Assembly (NCBI RefSeq): GCF_024397915.1
Contig: NZ_CP073347.1
Span: 2,046,001 to 2,110,000 of the forward strand
Source: Marinobacterium rhizophilum
GTDB taxonomy: Bacteria; Pseudomonadota; Gammaproteobacteria; Pseudomonadales; Balneatricaceae
Direction: 5' to 3'
DNA length: 64,000 bases
Part shown: piece after piece, positions 26,101-35,223 of the stretch
Layout: the number at the start of each line of letters is the position of its first letter
How positions within the stretch are numbered: the stretch's first letter is position 1
Translations under genes and position numbers: made by a program
The notes under the pieces: model-generated
What the model was told of the DNA's origin: nothing
Database searches by the model: none
What the model saw: only the letters and a program-made list of their open reading frames with translations

Positions 26101-27108
26101 CTGCTCCGCCACACTCAGGCGCGCATAGAGCGGCATCACTTCGGTATCGCGCAGCTGTGCCCGGCGCAGCACCTCAGCGGTTTCACGGATTTCCCGCTCG
26201 CCACTGAGAAAGATCAGGATATCCCGCGCACTGTTACTGCGCCGGCTGCGGGCCAGATCGGTGATTTCTTCCACCGCCTCCAGGATCGCCTGCTGCTGAT
26301 CCACATCCGGCTGGTCTTCGCCGCGGTCATTCAGCGGCCGGTAAAGTACCTCCACCGGATAGGTACGCCCCGAGACTTCGATGATCGGGGCATTGTCGAA
26401 ATGCCGCGAGAAACGTTCCAGGTCGATCGTTGCCGACGTGATGATGACCTTAAGGTCCGGCCGTTGCGGCAAGATCCGCTTCAGGTAGCCGAGCAGGAAA
26501 TCGATATTGAGACTGCGCTCATGGGCCTCATCGATGATGATGACATCGTAGCGCTGCAGCAGGCGGTCATGCTGTGTTTCGGCCAGCAGGATACCGTCGG
26601 TCATCAGCTTGACCAGGGTATGGTCGGACACCTGCTCGGTGAAGCGCACCTGATAACCGACCTGGTCACCCAGGGTGCAGTTCAGTTCCTCAGCAATGCG
26701 GGTCGCCACGGTGCGCGCCGCCAGCCGCCGGGGCTGGGTATGGCCGATCAGCCCGCGCACCCCCAATCCCAGTTCCAGGCAGATTTTTGGCAACTGGGTG
26801 GTCTTGCCCGAGCCGGTTTCACCGGCAATCACCACCACCTGGTTTTCCATGATCGCCTTGCCGATTTCCTCGCGCCGGGCCGATACGGGCAGGTCTGGGT
26901 AGTTAACGGTGCCGACACGGGCGGCCCGGGCTGCTACCTGGGCCGCCGAGCGTTCCAGCGCCGGCACCAGCTGGGCCGCCAGCCGGTCTGCAGGCAAGCC
27001 CTTGCGCAGACGCTGCTCCAGCTGCTGAAACTTTCGAAGAAGCTCGGAGCGATCCTTGCACTGACACAGCGCAAGCTGCTGACGGAGGTGTTCAATATCG
27101 ATAGTCAC
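23191..27108 (-). CDS. hrpA: DEAH-box ATP-dependent RNA helicase HrpA
   Basis: The protein has 1305 residues, full length for the family. Walker A GETGSGKT at 96-103, motif II as DEAH (IIDEAHERSLN, about 193), SATID and the QRMGRCGR motif VI near 410. HA2 and OB-fold domains follow, and a long C-terminal DUF3418 region fills the last 600 residues. It is a 3'-5' helicase that resolves stalled, collided ribosomes in E. coli. The gene is alone on the minus strand. Confidence 0.97.
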   Translation of the reverse strand: MTIDIEHLRQQLALCQCKDRSELLRKFQQLEQRLRKGLPADRLAAQLVPALERSAAQVAARAARVGTVNYPDLPVSARREEIGKAIMENQVVVIAGETGSGKTTQLPKICLELGLGVRGLIGHTQPRRLAARTVATRIAEELNCTLGDQVGYQVRFTEQVSDHTLVKLMTDGILLAETQHDRLLQRYDVIIIDEAHERSLNIDFLLGYLKRILPQRPDLKVIITSATIDLERFSRHFDNAPIIEVSGRTYPVEVLYRPLNDRGEDQPDVDQQQAILEAVEEITDLARSRRSNSARDILIFLSGEREIRETAEVLRRAQLRDTEVMPLYARLSVAEQNRVFQAQRGAGRRIVLATNVAETSVTVPGIGYVIDPGQARISRYSYRAKVQRLPIEAVSQASANQRMGRCGRISEGVCIRLYSEEDFEARPRFTDAEIRRTNLAAVILQMLSLRLGDIADFPFIDPPDSRFINDGFKLLEELGAVDTARGMTPLGRQLAQLPVDPRIGRMVLEGARQNALREVLVVASALSSQDPRERPLDKQQAADEKHREYADDESDFLTMLNLWNLYEEQRQALSQNQLRKYCQKHFLSFLRMREWRDVHRQLHLISRQLKLSENTKPAEYEPLHRSLLAGLLSQIGMRQENREYLGARNRRFHLFPASTLFKKAPKWVMSAEMVETSRLFARMNAAIKPEWVEPLAGHLVKRSYLEPHWEKKRAQVVASEQVTLFGLIIVPRRKVHYGPIDPEACHEIFIRSALVEGEYQTQAKYFSHNRQLLEGVEALEAKSRRRDLLVDEDSLFDFYARRLAEHGGADIVNGAGFEHWRKGAEKQNPQLLFFTEADVLQRSAAHVTARDYPPRMRLDTVDLQLNYQFEPGTDSDGVTLDLPLALLNTVTPRRPDWLVPGMLEGKCIAILKGLPKQQRKHFVPIPDYVRAFTEQVVFADGDLYEALSLFLRRKTGTRVDPAELRAVELDEHLRMNIRLLDAKGKQLGVGRDLETLSSQFGKQAEAALREGPGDSWGRSGLLSWDFGDLPESVELRQAGGIRLAAYPGLRDCGSSVELHVCASPDQAQAESRLGIARLAMLELAAPVRYARREMPHLNEALLYGGAQFDKARLTDAILMQALMQLMQLDESLPRTETEYRIRLEQARADLWEKVVQLAQFVRDCHRDYHQVRKPLGGNIPLQAVTVLNDIKSQLSELIKTEYLLTTPWAQLQHYPRYLQAIQKRLEKYQRDLNRERLLSDQLQQYWQRYKGLRDKNLTQGVFDPALEEFRWMLEEYRVSLFAQGLGTQVAVSDKRLQQQWRQLQA

Positions 27109-27258
27109 GAATGGGCTACAGTCGTTCAGTCTGAAAGAGGGAGCACATTATAAAGGAGACCGTGCAGGGATACACGGGCACGGCCTCGCCACCCGACGCA
27201 AGTTCCGGCTTTCGTGCCAGGAGAGCAGGTTAGGCTTCGTGTCCGCCGCTGCGCCCGC

Positions 27259-28059
27259 CTAAGCGCTGGCCACCGGGACCGCCTCACGCCGGGCCACCAC
27301 CAGGCCATCCCTGAACACGCACAGCTCGCCGGTTTGCAGCGCCTGCCAGGCCTCGTTGTCGGTCAACGGGTCCGTGGCGATCACGGTCACCACATCCAGC
27401 GGCGTGGTTTCATCGCAAAAGTCCACCGTCAGTTCATAGTCCTTGAGCCTTGCCTCGCCAAAAGGCGCCCGGCGCGTCAGCCAGGACAGCTTGGTCGTGC
27501 AATAGCAAAACAGGTAACGGGACTCGGTCAGCAGCATGTTGAACACGCCGAAACCGCGCAGGCGATCGCAGAGCCCACCGATAAAATCGCTCAGCTCGCC
27601 GATATCATCAGGCTCCTGCGGGAAGCGCTGGCGAATCTGCCCCAGCAACCAGCAAAAGGCATACTCGCTGTCGGTGGTGCCGATGGGGCGGTAGAATTCC
27701 AGGGGCAGCTCATAGAGCTGCGCATCCAGCTGCCCGTTGTGGGCATAGGACCAGCTGCGCCCCCAGAGTTCACGGGAGAACGGATGGGTGTTTTCCAGGC
27801 AGATCTGCCCCACATTGGCCTGGCGGATATGACTGATCACGATGTGACTCTTGATCGGGTGACTGCGCACCAGGCGCGCAATTGCCGACTCCACGCTCGG
27901 CGCCGGGTCATGGAAAAAGCGCACGCCCCGCCCTTCGTAAAAGGCGATACCCCAGCCATCGCGGTGCGGACCGGTTGCGCCACCACGCTGCATCAGCCCG
28001 GAGAAGCTGAAACAGATATCGGTGGGCACATTGGCACTCATTCCCAAGAGTTCACACAT
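27259..28059 (-). CDS. Class II glutamine amidotransferase, YafJ-like
   Basis: The protein has 266 residues. It starts MCELLGMSANVP with the nucleophile cysteine at position 2, ready after Met removal. RDGWGIAFYEG, HIRQANVG and ENTHPF and the AHNGQL motif complete the Ntn-type glutaminase site. No synthetase domain is attached, as in YafJ-like stand-alone proteins, whose acceptor is unknown. It lies 83 bases downstream of the bactofilin gene. A second, cysteine-less paralogue occurs at 56840-57583. Confidence 0.93.
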   Translation of the reverse strand: MCELLGMSANVPTDICFSFSGLMQRGGATGPHRDGWGIAFYEGRGVRFFHDPAPSVESAIARLVRSHPIKSHIVISHIRQANVGQICLENTHPFSRELWGRSWSYAHNGQLDAQLYELPLEFYRPIGTTDSEYAFCWLLGQIRQRFPQEPDDIGELSDFIGGLCDRLRGFGVFNMLLTESRYLFCYCTTKLSWLTRRAPFGEARLKDYELTVDFCDETTPLDVVTVIATDPLTDNEAWQALQTGELCVFRDGLVVARREAVPVASA

Positions 28060-28142
28060 CGATAAAGCCCTGTTTGCTCGTTCTGTTAAGCCGCGACGGC
28101 CGCCAGGCTCTGCCGCAAAACGGCAGTGGCTGCGACTGCACC

Positions 28143-28628
28143 CTACTTGTCATGGTGTTTATCGCGGTGCCTGCCACGCCCTGCCCCCAGCACAATACGG
28201 TCAGGCAGGCTGTCGATCGCCTCGACACCAAACTCAAAGGCTTTTTCCGGCGCCTCCTGCAGCGCCAGTACCTGCTGGATCTGCTCGCGCCGCTCACCCT
28301 GGAAGCAGCCCTTGGGGTCCACCGACATCTGCAGGCTCAGCACCCGGGCCCGCACCTTGCCGCCGGCCTCCACGAACAGCTCATCACAGATCACCTCGCC
28401 CTCAAGGCGGCCGCTCACATGCACCTGCTTGGCCTTTACAAGCCCCCTGACCTCACCGAACTTGCCAATGGATATGTCATCATTGCTGTCGATCTTGCCG
28501 TCGATTACACCATCGACATGCACCTTGCCCTGTACCGTCATGTCTCCGGTGAATCGGTTTCCTTCAGCGATGATGGTAACTGCACCGCGGCCTGATTTAA
28601 CGGATACATTTTTCTTAAAGATGCCCAT
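28143..28628 (-). CDS. Bactofilin
   Basis: The protein has 161 residues. The bactofilin repeat core begins at TIIAEGNRFTGDMTVQG and continues in short right-handed beta-helix turns (VHVDGVIDGKI, ISIGKFGEVRGLVKA) to about residue 105; a charged helical tail follows. Bactofilins polymerise without nucleotide and position envelope enzymes. The first 91 bases overlap the end of the M23 peptidase gene in another frame. The start cannot be moved downstream without losing core strands, so the overlap is real. Confidence 0.93.
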   Translation of the reverse strand: MGIFKKNVSVKSGRGAVTIIAEGNRFTGDMTVQGKVHVDGVIDGKIDSNDDISIGKFGEVRGLVKAKQVHVSGRLEGEVICDELFVEAGGKVRARVLSLQMSVDPKGCFQGERREQIQQVLALQEAPEKAFEFGVEAIDSLPDRIVLGAGRGRHRDKHHDK

Positions 28629-29497
28629 TTTACGCTCGTTACGTCAGTAAAGATGGTGTCAAAATTCGCGATATTCCACTTCAGAAAAGGTGCCGGATCG
28701 ATCGCCGTATAGAGGCGCCTTATTTCATAGTGCAAATGCGGCCCGGTTGAGCGGCCACTGTTGCCGCTCTGCGCAATCAGTTGGCCCTTGGCCACCAGAT
28801 CTCCTGCTTCGACATTCAGTTTATCCAGATGTGCGAAGTATGTCTTGAAACCAAAGCTGTGCTGCATGATGACCAGCTTGCCAAAGCCACTCTGGCGGCC
28901 ACTGAACTCCACTACGCCGTCCGCCGTGGCATACACATCGGTGCCACGGGAGGCGGCGAAGTCGACGCCGTTGTGCATGCTTCTTTTGCGCGTCACGGGA
29001 TGGGTGCGCATGCCAAAACGGTCGGACATGCGCGTGCCCTGGATAGGCACCCCGTTGGGGATATTGTGCAACAGAAACAGTCGCTGCGCCGCGGTTGCCT
29101 TCAAAACCTCAGCCTGCTCGGGCGTGTAGGAGTCGCTTGCCGGCAAGCCCAGCATCGATTCCAGACCACCGAGGCTTTCATCCAGCGAGGCATTCAGCTC
29201 TCCGATGCGGTAGTTTTCCTGCTGCAGCAACTCAAGCGTGCTGCTGAGCTGATTCAACTCGGACACATAGAGCTGCTGGGTACCCAGCACGGTTTCGTAC
29301 TGATCGGCCAGCAACTGATGGTCTTCTTCCAGAATGGACAGGTCATCCGTGGTCTTCACCAGCAACGCATTGGACACAAAGAAGCTCAGCACCGCCATCA
29401 GCAGGAACGCCGGCACCAGTACCCGAGCCACCTGGTTCAGCGTGTACTGGCGCGACCCCTTTACCGTTGTCAGGGTGACGATCAGTTTATTTTTCAC
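28538..29497 (-). CDS. M23-family peptidoglycan endopeptidase with coiled coil
   Basis: The protein has 319 residues from a GTG start. One membrane helix (about 26-48) is followed by a periplasmic coiled coil (50-115) and a LytM/M23 domain with zinc ligands H175 and D179 (MHNGVDFAA) and HLHYE (254-258), plus H223. A C-terminal tail of about 50 residues overlaps the bactofilin gene. M23-bactofilin pairs shape cells in Helicobacter, Myxococcus and others, where the bactofilin positions the peptidase; the same pairing is suggested here. Confidence 0.93.
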   Translation of the reverse strand: MKNKLIVTLTTVKGSRQYTLNQVARVLVPAFLLMAVLSFFVSNALLVKTTDDLSILEEDHQLLADQYETVLGTQQLYVSELNQLSSTLELLQQENYRIGELNASLDESLGGLESMLGLPASDSYTPEQAEVLKATAAQRLFLLHNIPNGVPIQGTRMSDRFGMRTHPVTRKRSMHNGVDFAASRGTDVYATADGVVEFSGRQSGFGKLVIMQHSFGFKTYFAHLDKLNVEAGDLVAKGQLIAQSGNSGRSTGPHLHYEIRRLYTAIDPAPFLKWNIANFDTIFTDVTSVKWASLRKMYPLNQAAVQLPSSLKETDSPET

Positions 29498-29738
29498 AGC
29501 ACGCCCCCAGACGAACCAGCAAGGAGTTTGAAGACAACAGCCGACACCCTAAAGTTCAGCAATGACGCCAGCTGCATAAAGCCAGCTCTCAATAGCAAGC
29601 CTGCGGAACTTCTCGGCGACAGCCCGGGCAACGGGCCCGGCAGACCACGGGCAGCGCCCGCGCGATATCATACCGCAGGACGCACAGAGCGCGACAACCC
29701 TGGCGGGCTGCCGCGCTCTGCTTTCAGGCCCAGGAGGC

Positions 29739-31127
29739 TCAAGCCACGCTGCTGGCCACGCCGGTCAGGCGATAGCAGGGCGTGTATTCCTGGTAGTTCA
29801 GTTTCATGCGGCGCTGCTGCACAAAGGAATTGAGCAGCTGGTCCAGCGGATCCATCAGTTCCGGTTCGCCACAGAGTTCGAATGGTCCGAACTCTTCGAT
29901 CGCCTGCACCCCCGGCTCCTTGACATTGCCCGCCACGATTCCCGACAAGGCGCGCCGCAGGTTCGACGCCAGCTCGCAGGGAGACTGGTCATGGAACAGT
30001 TTCAGCGTCGCCATGTTTTCATGGGTGGGCTCAAACGGCTGCTGGAAAATCAGTGGAATGCTCAGCTGCCAGTTGAAATGGAAGGACTCGCTGGTCGCCT
30101 TGCGGTAGGCCGTAACTGCCGCAAGGCCCTGCTGCATCCGCAGCGCGACCTTGATCGGATCACCGACGATAATTTCATAACGCTGTGCCGCCGCCTCTCC
30201 CAGGGTGTTGCGCAGGAAGCGGTCGATGGTCTCGAAGTAAACCTCGCTGCCTTCGGGCCCGGTGAAGATCAGCGGGAACGGCAGCTCCCTGTTCTTCTCG
30301 TGCAGCAGGACACCGAGGATATACAGGATTTCCTCGGCCGTGCCAGCCCCCCCCGGGAAGACGACAATACCGTGCCCCAGACGCACGAACGCCTCCAGCC
30401 GTTTTTCGATGTCCGGCATGATCAGCAGCTCGTTGACGATCGGGTTGGGCGACTCGGCGGCGATAATACCAGGCTCGGATATACCCACATAACGGGCATC
30501 GCGGATGCGCTGCTTGGCGTGGGCAATGGCCGCGCCCTTCATCGGCCCCTTCATGGCCCCCGGACCACAGCCGGTGCAGATATTCAGCCGCCGCAGGCCC
30601 AGCTCGTACCCCACCTTCTTGGTGTATTCGTATTCCTCATGACCAATGGAGTGGCCGCCCCAGCACACCACGAGATTGGGTTTCACATGGGGACGGAAGA
30701 CATCGGCATGCCGCAGGATCTGGAAGACCGTGTGGGTGGTGGTACCGCCCTCATCCAGCCCATGGCAATAATCGTCCAGTTCGTCGCCGATATACAGCAG
30801 ATCACGCAGCACCGAAAACAGGTGCTCGCGGATACCCTGGATGATTTCACCGTCCACAAAGGCGCTGGCCGGCGCATTGATCAGATCCAGCTGCAGACCA
30901 CGGTGTTTTTGACTGATTCTGATATCGAACTTCTTGTAACGTTCGAGCACCATTTTGGTGCTATCCAGCTCACTGCCGCAGTTCAGCACCGCCAGACAGC
31001 ATTGCCGGAACAGCCGGTACAAACCGCCCTGGCTTGCATCCTGCAGCCTGGCAACTTCAACGGGGGAAAGTGTCGCCAGGCTTTCGCTGGGCGTCACGCT
31101 GGCAGTCACGAAATCTTCGGTGATCAT
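29739..31127 (-). CDS. ppnN: Nucleotide 5'-monophosphate nucleosidase PpnN (LOG family)
   Basis: The protein has 462 residues from ATG 31127, preceded by a strong GGAGGTGAT six bases upstream; GTG 31136 is inside that ribosome site. The LOG motifs are GCGPGAMKGPMKGA and PGGAGTAEEILYIL, and the N- and C-terminal extensions match the long PpnN (YgdH) subgroup, which is controlled by (p)ppGpp in E. coli. It hydrolyses purine and pyrimidine monophosphates to bases and ribose-5-phosphate. Confidence 0.95.
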   Translation of the reverse strand: MITEDFVTASVTPSESLATLSPVEVARLQDASQGGLYRLFRQCCLAVLNCGSELDSTKMVLERYKKFDIRISQKHRGLQLDLINAPASAFVDGEIIQGIREHLFSVLRDLLYIGDELDDYCHGLDEGGTTTHTVFQILRHADVFRPHVKPNLVVCWGGHSIGHEEYEYTKKVGYELGLRRLNICTGCGPGAMKGPMKGAAIAHAKQRIRDARYVGISEPGIIAAESPNPIVNELLIMPDIEKRLEAFVRLGHGIVVFPGGAGTAEEILYILGVLLHEKNRELPFPLIFTGPEGSEVYFETIDRFLRNTLGEAAAQRYEIIVGDPIKVALRMQQGLAAVTAYRKATSESFHFNWQLSIPLIFQQPFEPTHENMATLKLFHDQSPCELASNLRRALSGIVAGNVKEPGVQAIEEFGPFELCGEPELMDPLDQLLNSFVQQRRMKLNYQEYTPCYRLTGVASSVA

Positions 31128-31615
31128 CAATATCACCTCCCTTGAGCATCGGATTCCTGAAACGCCAAGTCCAGCTGCGCTGTGAACGCAGCCGACTCAA
31201 CCGGCAAAGCCCTGCAGCGACACTGCCTCACCAGTGTCGATACGCTGACACAGACTGTCATGAGACAAGACCCGCGCCGCAGAGGTTCACCCTGTTCAAT
31301 ATAGGGAATTTCCGCCGATCCCACCATAACCCTTTTAAAAACAATACGATCCAGGTTGTTTTTTGATCAGCCCACGCCTGGCGCTCAGCCGCCGCGCACG
31401 ACTGAAGCCTGCACAGCAGGCATTATCACTGCGCTCGGCGGGCCCAATTCGGGAGCGGCCTTCGAAAAAATGCGCACAGGATCCAATTTCCTGTTACAGG
31501 GGCTGTTAAGCGTCATACAGGGGCGCTATTGTGTAGGTGCGGCTGCTGTATTGTGCTTATGGATCCGCAGGATACAGCCGCATGCTCATCCAGCAAGCAG
31601 CTGAAGGAAAAGCCG
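31128..31615. other. 488-base divergent intergenic region between ppnN and the PhoH gene
   Basis: Promoters for both genes must lie here. No reading frame has coding character. I see an inverted repeat GTGTC/GACAC near 31233-31250 and a repeated ACAGGGG near 31496-31525; neither matches a site I can name. Confidence 0.5.
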
Positions 31616-33004
31616 ATGACCGCATCGAAACTCTATATTCTCGATACCAACGTGTTGCTGCATGATCCCAAGTGCCTGTTCGAATTCAAGGAACAGGACA
31701 TCACCATTCCGATGACCGTGCTTGAGGAACTTGATGACATCAAGGACCGCAAGAAAACCGTGGCACAGGAAGCCCGTTTTGCCATTCGGGCAGTCGACAA
31801 CATCCTGAGCGCGGCGAACTCGCCCACCCAGATCACCAAGGGTGTGCGCATCATGCTGCCGGGCCAGGACGGCGACACGCCGCTGGGCAAACTGAGCATT
31901 TTCCCCGACCACGAGCTTGGAGCGCGACAGGGCTTTCTGCCGGCGGACAAGAACAAGGACAACCAGATTATCAACTGCGCCCTGCACCTGCAGGCAACCA
32001 ACCCCCACCGCGATATCGTTCTGGTCACCAAAGACATCAACATGCGCCTCAAGGCCCTGGGTGCCGGACTGTTAAAAGTCGAGGATTACCGCACCGACCA
32101 GCTGATTTCCGATCTCGACCTTCTGCCCGCCGGGCATCAGCAGATCGAGGGCAACTTCTGGGACAACGTCGAGCAGGTCGACAGCTACCGTGACGGCGAC
32201 CGCACCTATCATCGGGTCAACCGGGAAATGCTGCCCCACACCTACCCCAATGAGTACATCTACGACGACAGCAAGGACTTCGCCGCCCGCACCATCTCCA
32301 TTGAGGATGACAAGGTCGTGCTGCTGGACCTGGGCTACAGCCACCTGATGCAGCAGAACTGCTGGGGCATCAAGCCCATCACGCTGTACCAGGCCTTTGC
32401 CATGCAATCCCTGCTGGATCCAACGGTCGACATGTGCCTGCTCAATGGCGCCGCAGGCTCGGGCAAGACCCTGATTGCGCTGGCCTGTGCCCTGGAAATG
32501 GTGATCGAGCAAAAACGCTTCAACAAGATAATCGTGACCCGCTCCACCCCCCCGGTGGCCGAGGACATCGGCTTCCTGCCCGGCACCGAGGAAGAAAAAA
32601 TGACCCCCTGGCTCAGTTCCATTCACGACAACCTGGAGGCCATGCACGAGCATGACGAACGCCCCCAGAGCAGCGTCAAGTACGCCATTGAAAAGGCCAA
32701 TATCCAGTTCAAGTCACTGAACTTTATCCGCGGCCGCAGCATTCAGGATGCGGTGGTCATCGTCGATGAGGCCCAGAACCTGACACCGCAGCAGCTTAAA
32801 ACCATCATTACCCGCTGCGGCAAGGGCACCAAGATGATCTGTCTGGGCAACCTGGCCCAGATCGACTCCAACTACCTCACGGCCCTGACATCGGGCCTGA
32901 CCTATATCGTTGAACGCTTCAAGGGCTTCGAAGGCTCCGCCAATGTCCACTTCGAAGGCATCTTCCGCTCCCGCCTGGCACGCTACGCCGAAGAACACCT
33001 CTGA
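31616..33004 (+). CDS. PIN-PhoH family protein (PhoH2/YlaK type)
   Basis: The protein has 462 residues from ATG 31616, which follows GAAGGAA by about seven bases. The N-terminal 135 residues are a PIN nuclease domain (YILDTNVLLHDP; VTKDINMRLKAL). The C-terminal half is a PhoH ATPase with Walker A NGAAGSGKT near 280 and Walker B VIVDEAQNLTPQQ. The mycobacterial PhoH2 proteins combine RNase and helicase activity; this is a likely RNA-processing enzyme of the same plan. Confidence 0.93.
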   Translation: MTASKLYILDTNVLLHDPKCLFEFKEQDITIPMTVLEELDDIKDRKKTVAQEARFAIRAVDNILSAANSPTQITKGVRIMLPGQDGDTPLGKLSIFPDHELGARQGFLPADKNKDNQIINCALHLQATNPHRDIVLVTKDINMRLKALGAGLLKVEDYRTDQLISDLDLLPAGHQQIEGNFWDNVEQVDSYRDGDRTYHRVNREMLPHTYPNEYIYDDSKDFAARTISIEDDKVVLLDLGYSHLMQQNCWGIKPITLYQAFAMQSLLDPTVDMCLLNGAAGSGKTLIALACALEMVIEQKRFNKIIVTRSTPPVAEDIGFLPGTEEEKMTPWLSSIHDNLEAMHEHDERPQSSVKYAIEKANIQFKSLNFIRGRSIQDAVVIVDEAQNLTPQQLKTIITRCGKGTKMICLGNLAQIDSNYLTALTSGLTYIVERFKGFEGSANVHFEGIFRSRLARYAEEHL

Positions 33005-33565
33005 AACAACGCAGCGGGCGGCTCCCGGCCGTCCGCTAGCTGAACCCGACAGCTCCGGCCACCGGGCCGGAGCCCACAAATACCCCCGCAACACCTTTTT
33101 AGCACCGCTCGACCAAAGTCTAGTTTTCGCCCGCAGCCCTTACCGCACCTGCGTTACACAATGATGAAACCGTTGAGTTATAGGCACTATAAGGGATTCC
33201 TGCGTTTCCTTCTGTCGCTCCTGACTTATAATGCGTCGCAACTGCGAAAGATAACAATAGAGCCTTAAAACAACGCGATCCGTGTTTTTATCGACCCAAA
33301 ACACCCGGATCTGACGACCGCTGGCCAGCGAGATTCGACACTGACCAGCGCCATGTGGCCCAACACGCAGACAGGGAATTTTGAGCTGATGTCACGGCGA
33401 CCGGATTGTCGCCGGCCAGACACATCAGCGGTTCCAGAGCGAACGGGACAGGCTACGCGCAACACTCCACGGCTGCCGCCCAGGGCGACAGCCACCAGGA
33501 CAGGGCCAAAAGCCCCGTTGGCGCGACGTCTCAACTCCATGATCAATAAAACAGGCGGAGTTATC
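33005..33565. other. 561-base region upstream of mqo
   Basis: No gene supported. TATAAT at 33227-33232 lacks a good -35. If it is the mqo promoter, the leader is over 300 bases. The leader can form a two-tier hairpin at 33386-33428: CTGATGT pairs with ACATCAG outside CGGCGAC and GTCGCCG with a six-base loop. No known riboswitch was recognised. Confidence 0.5.
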
Positions 33566-35116
33566 ATGACCACAAAATCCGTAGACGTACTACTCGTCGG
33601 GGCTGGCGCAATGAGCGCAACCCTGGGCACACTGCTCAAGCAGCTGGATCCAAATCTCAGCATCAGCATGGTTGAGCGCCTGGACCAGGTGGCCCAGGAA
33701 AGCACCGACGGCTGGAATAACGCCGGCACCGGTCACGCGGCCTACTGCGAACTGAATTACGCTCCCCTGATGGCCGATGGCAGCATCGACACCCGCAAAG
33801 CCTTTACAATCAACAACGCCTTCGAAGTCAGCCTGCAATTCTGGTCCTACCTGGTGGAACAGCAGGTACTGCCCGCCCCGAAAAACTTTATCAATGCCAC
33901 GCCGCACCAAAGCTTCGTCTGGGGCGAGGAAAATGTCAGCTTCCTGCGCAAGCGCCATGCAACCCTGAGCGCCCATCCGGCCTTCGCCGACATGGAGTAC
34001 AGCGAAGACCCTGAGGTCTTGCGCCAGTGGATGCCGCTGATCATGCAGAACCGCAGCCCGGACGAAAAAGTGGCCGGCACCCGCGTTCGCTATGGCTCAG
34101 ACGTGGATTTTGGCTCCCTCACCCGCGGCATGACGCAGAACCTGCAGGCCCAGGACGGTTTCGAGCTGTTGCTCGAACGCACCCTGAAGGACCTGACCCA
34201 GCGGGCTGACGGCCAGTGGGACCTGACGCTCAAAAACGGCCAGACCGGCGGCACGGAGCATATCCGCGCCCGCTTCGTCTTTCTGGGCGCAGGCGGTGGC
34301 GCCTTGCCACTGCTGCAGCAGTCCGGCATCCCCGAAGGCAATGGCTACGGCGGCTTCCCGGTCAGCGGCCAGTGGCTGGTCTGCAAAAAGCCGGAGATCG
34401 TCAACCAGCACCTGGCCAAGGTCTACGGCAAGGCCCCCATCGGGGCGCCGCCCATGTCGGTTCCGCACCTGGATACCCGCATTATCGATGGCGAGAAAGC
34501 CCTGCTGTTCGGCCCCTTTGCAGGCTTCACCACCAAGTTTCTCAAACAGGGTTCGAGCTTCGACCTGCTGAAAAGCGTGCGGCTGAACAACATCAGGCCC
34601 ATGCTGTCCGTCGGCATGAACAACATGGACCTGACCCGCTACCTGATCAGCGAAGTGATGCAGTCCCATAGCGCCCGCGTCGACGCCTTGCGCAAATTCT
34701 ACCCCGATGCCCGTGCCGAAGACTGGACCCTGTCCCACGCCGGCCAGCGGGTGCAGATCATCAAGAAGGATGCCGACAAGGGCGGCAAGCTGGAATTCGG
34801 CACCGAGGTCATCACCTCCGCCGATGGCAGCCTGTCGGCGCTGCTGGGCGCCTCTCCTGGTGCGTCCACCGCAGCCAGCGCCATGATTGGCATTATCGAG
34901 CGCTGCTTCGCCGATCGCCTGGCCAGCCCGCAGTGGCAGGAAAAAATCCGCGCCATGGTGCCGTCCTACCAGCAGGACCTGATGCAGAACACCGAGCTGC
35001 TGGCACAGGTGCGCAACCGCACCCTGAGCGTACTGCAGCTGGACGAGGAGCACCGCGCCCCAAAGTCACAGCCAGCGCCTGAGCCGCTCGACAGCATTCA
35101 GGCCCTGGCCAGCTAA
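33566..35116 (+). CDS. mqo: Malate:quinone oxidoreductase
   Basis: The protein has 516 residues from ATG 33566, preceded by GGCGGAG. The FAD-binding loop is VLLVGAGAMSATLGTLL, followed by QESTDGWNNAGTGHAAYCELNY, both characteristic of Mqo. It oxidises malate to oxaloacetate at the membrane and passes electrons to quinone, bypassing NAD-linked malate dehydrogenase. A GC-rich hairpin with a short T-run follows. The gene is monocistronic in appearance. Confidence 0.97.
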   Translation: MTTKSVDVLLVGAGAMSATLGTLLKQLDPNLSISMVERLDQVAQESTDGWNNAGTGHAAYCELNYAPLMADGSIDTRKAFTINNAFEVSLQFWSYLVEQQVLPAPKNFINATPHQSFVWGEENVSFLRKRHATLSAHPAFADMEYSEDPEVLRQWMPLIMQNRSPDEKVAGTRVRYGSDVDFGSLTRGMTQNLQAQDGFELLLERTLKDLTQRADGQWDLTLKNGQTGGTEHIRARFVFLGAGGGALPLLQQSGIPEGNGYGGFPVSGQWLVCKKPEIVNQHLAKVYGKAPIGAPPMSVPHLDTRIIDGEKALLFGPFAGFTTKFLKQGSSFDLLKSVRLNNIRPMLSVGMNNMDLTRYLISEVMQSHSARVDALRKFYPDARAEDWTLSHAGQRVQIIKKDADKGGKLEFGTEVITSADGSLSALLGASPGASTAASAMIGIIERCFADRLASPQWQEKIRAMVPSYQQDLMQNTELLAQVRNRTLSVLQLDEEHRAPKSQPAPEPLDSIQALAS

Positions 35117-35139
35117 AAACTGACGCGCAGCACCACAAG

Positions 35140-35161
35140 GCGCGCCGGCCCGGCGCGCTTT
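35140..35161 (+). terminator. Possible mqo terminator
   Basis: Nine-base stem GCGCGCCGG/CCGGCGCGC with a one-base centre, followed by only three T, 23 bases after the mqo stop. A factor-independent role is possible but the T-run is short. Confidence 0.5.
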
Positions 35162-35223
35162 CCTGTGCGCCATTTTTTCCCTATGCTGACTGGACTGTAT
35201 CCAAACTCCGGGAGTCCTGCACA

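Noticed and set aside
23602..27153. 1183-codon open frame antisense to hrpA
   Set aside because: High third-position GC keeps the opposite frame open. Its translation is Gln/His/Arg-rich with no domain, and hrpA is certain. Similar long antisense frames over recB (42916-46476) and ptsP (52257-54464) were rejected for the same reason.
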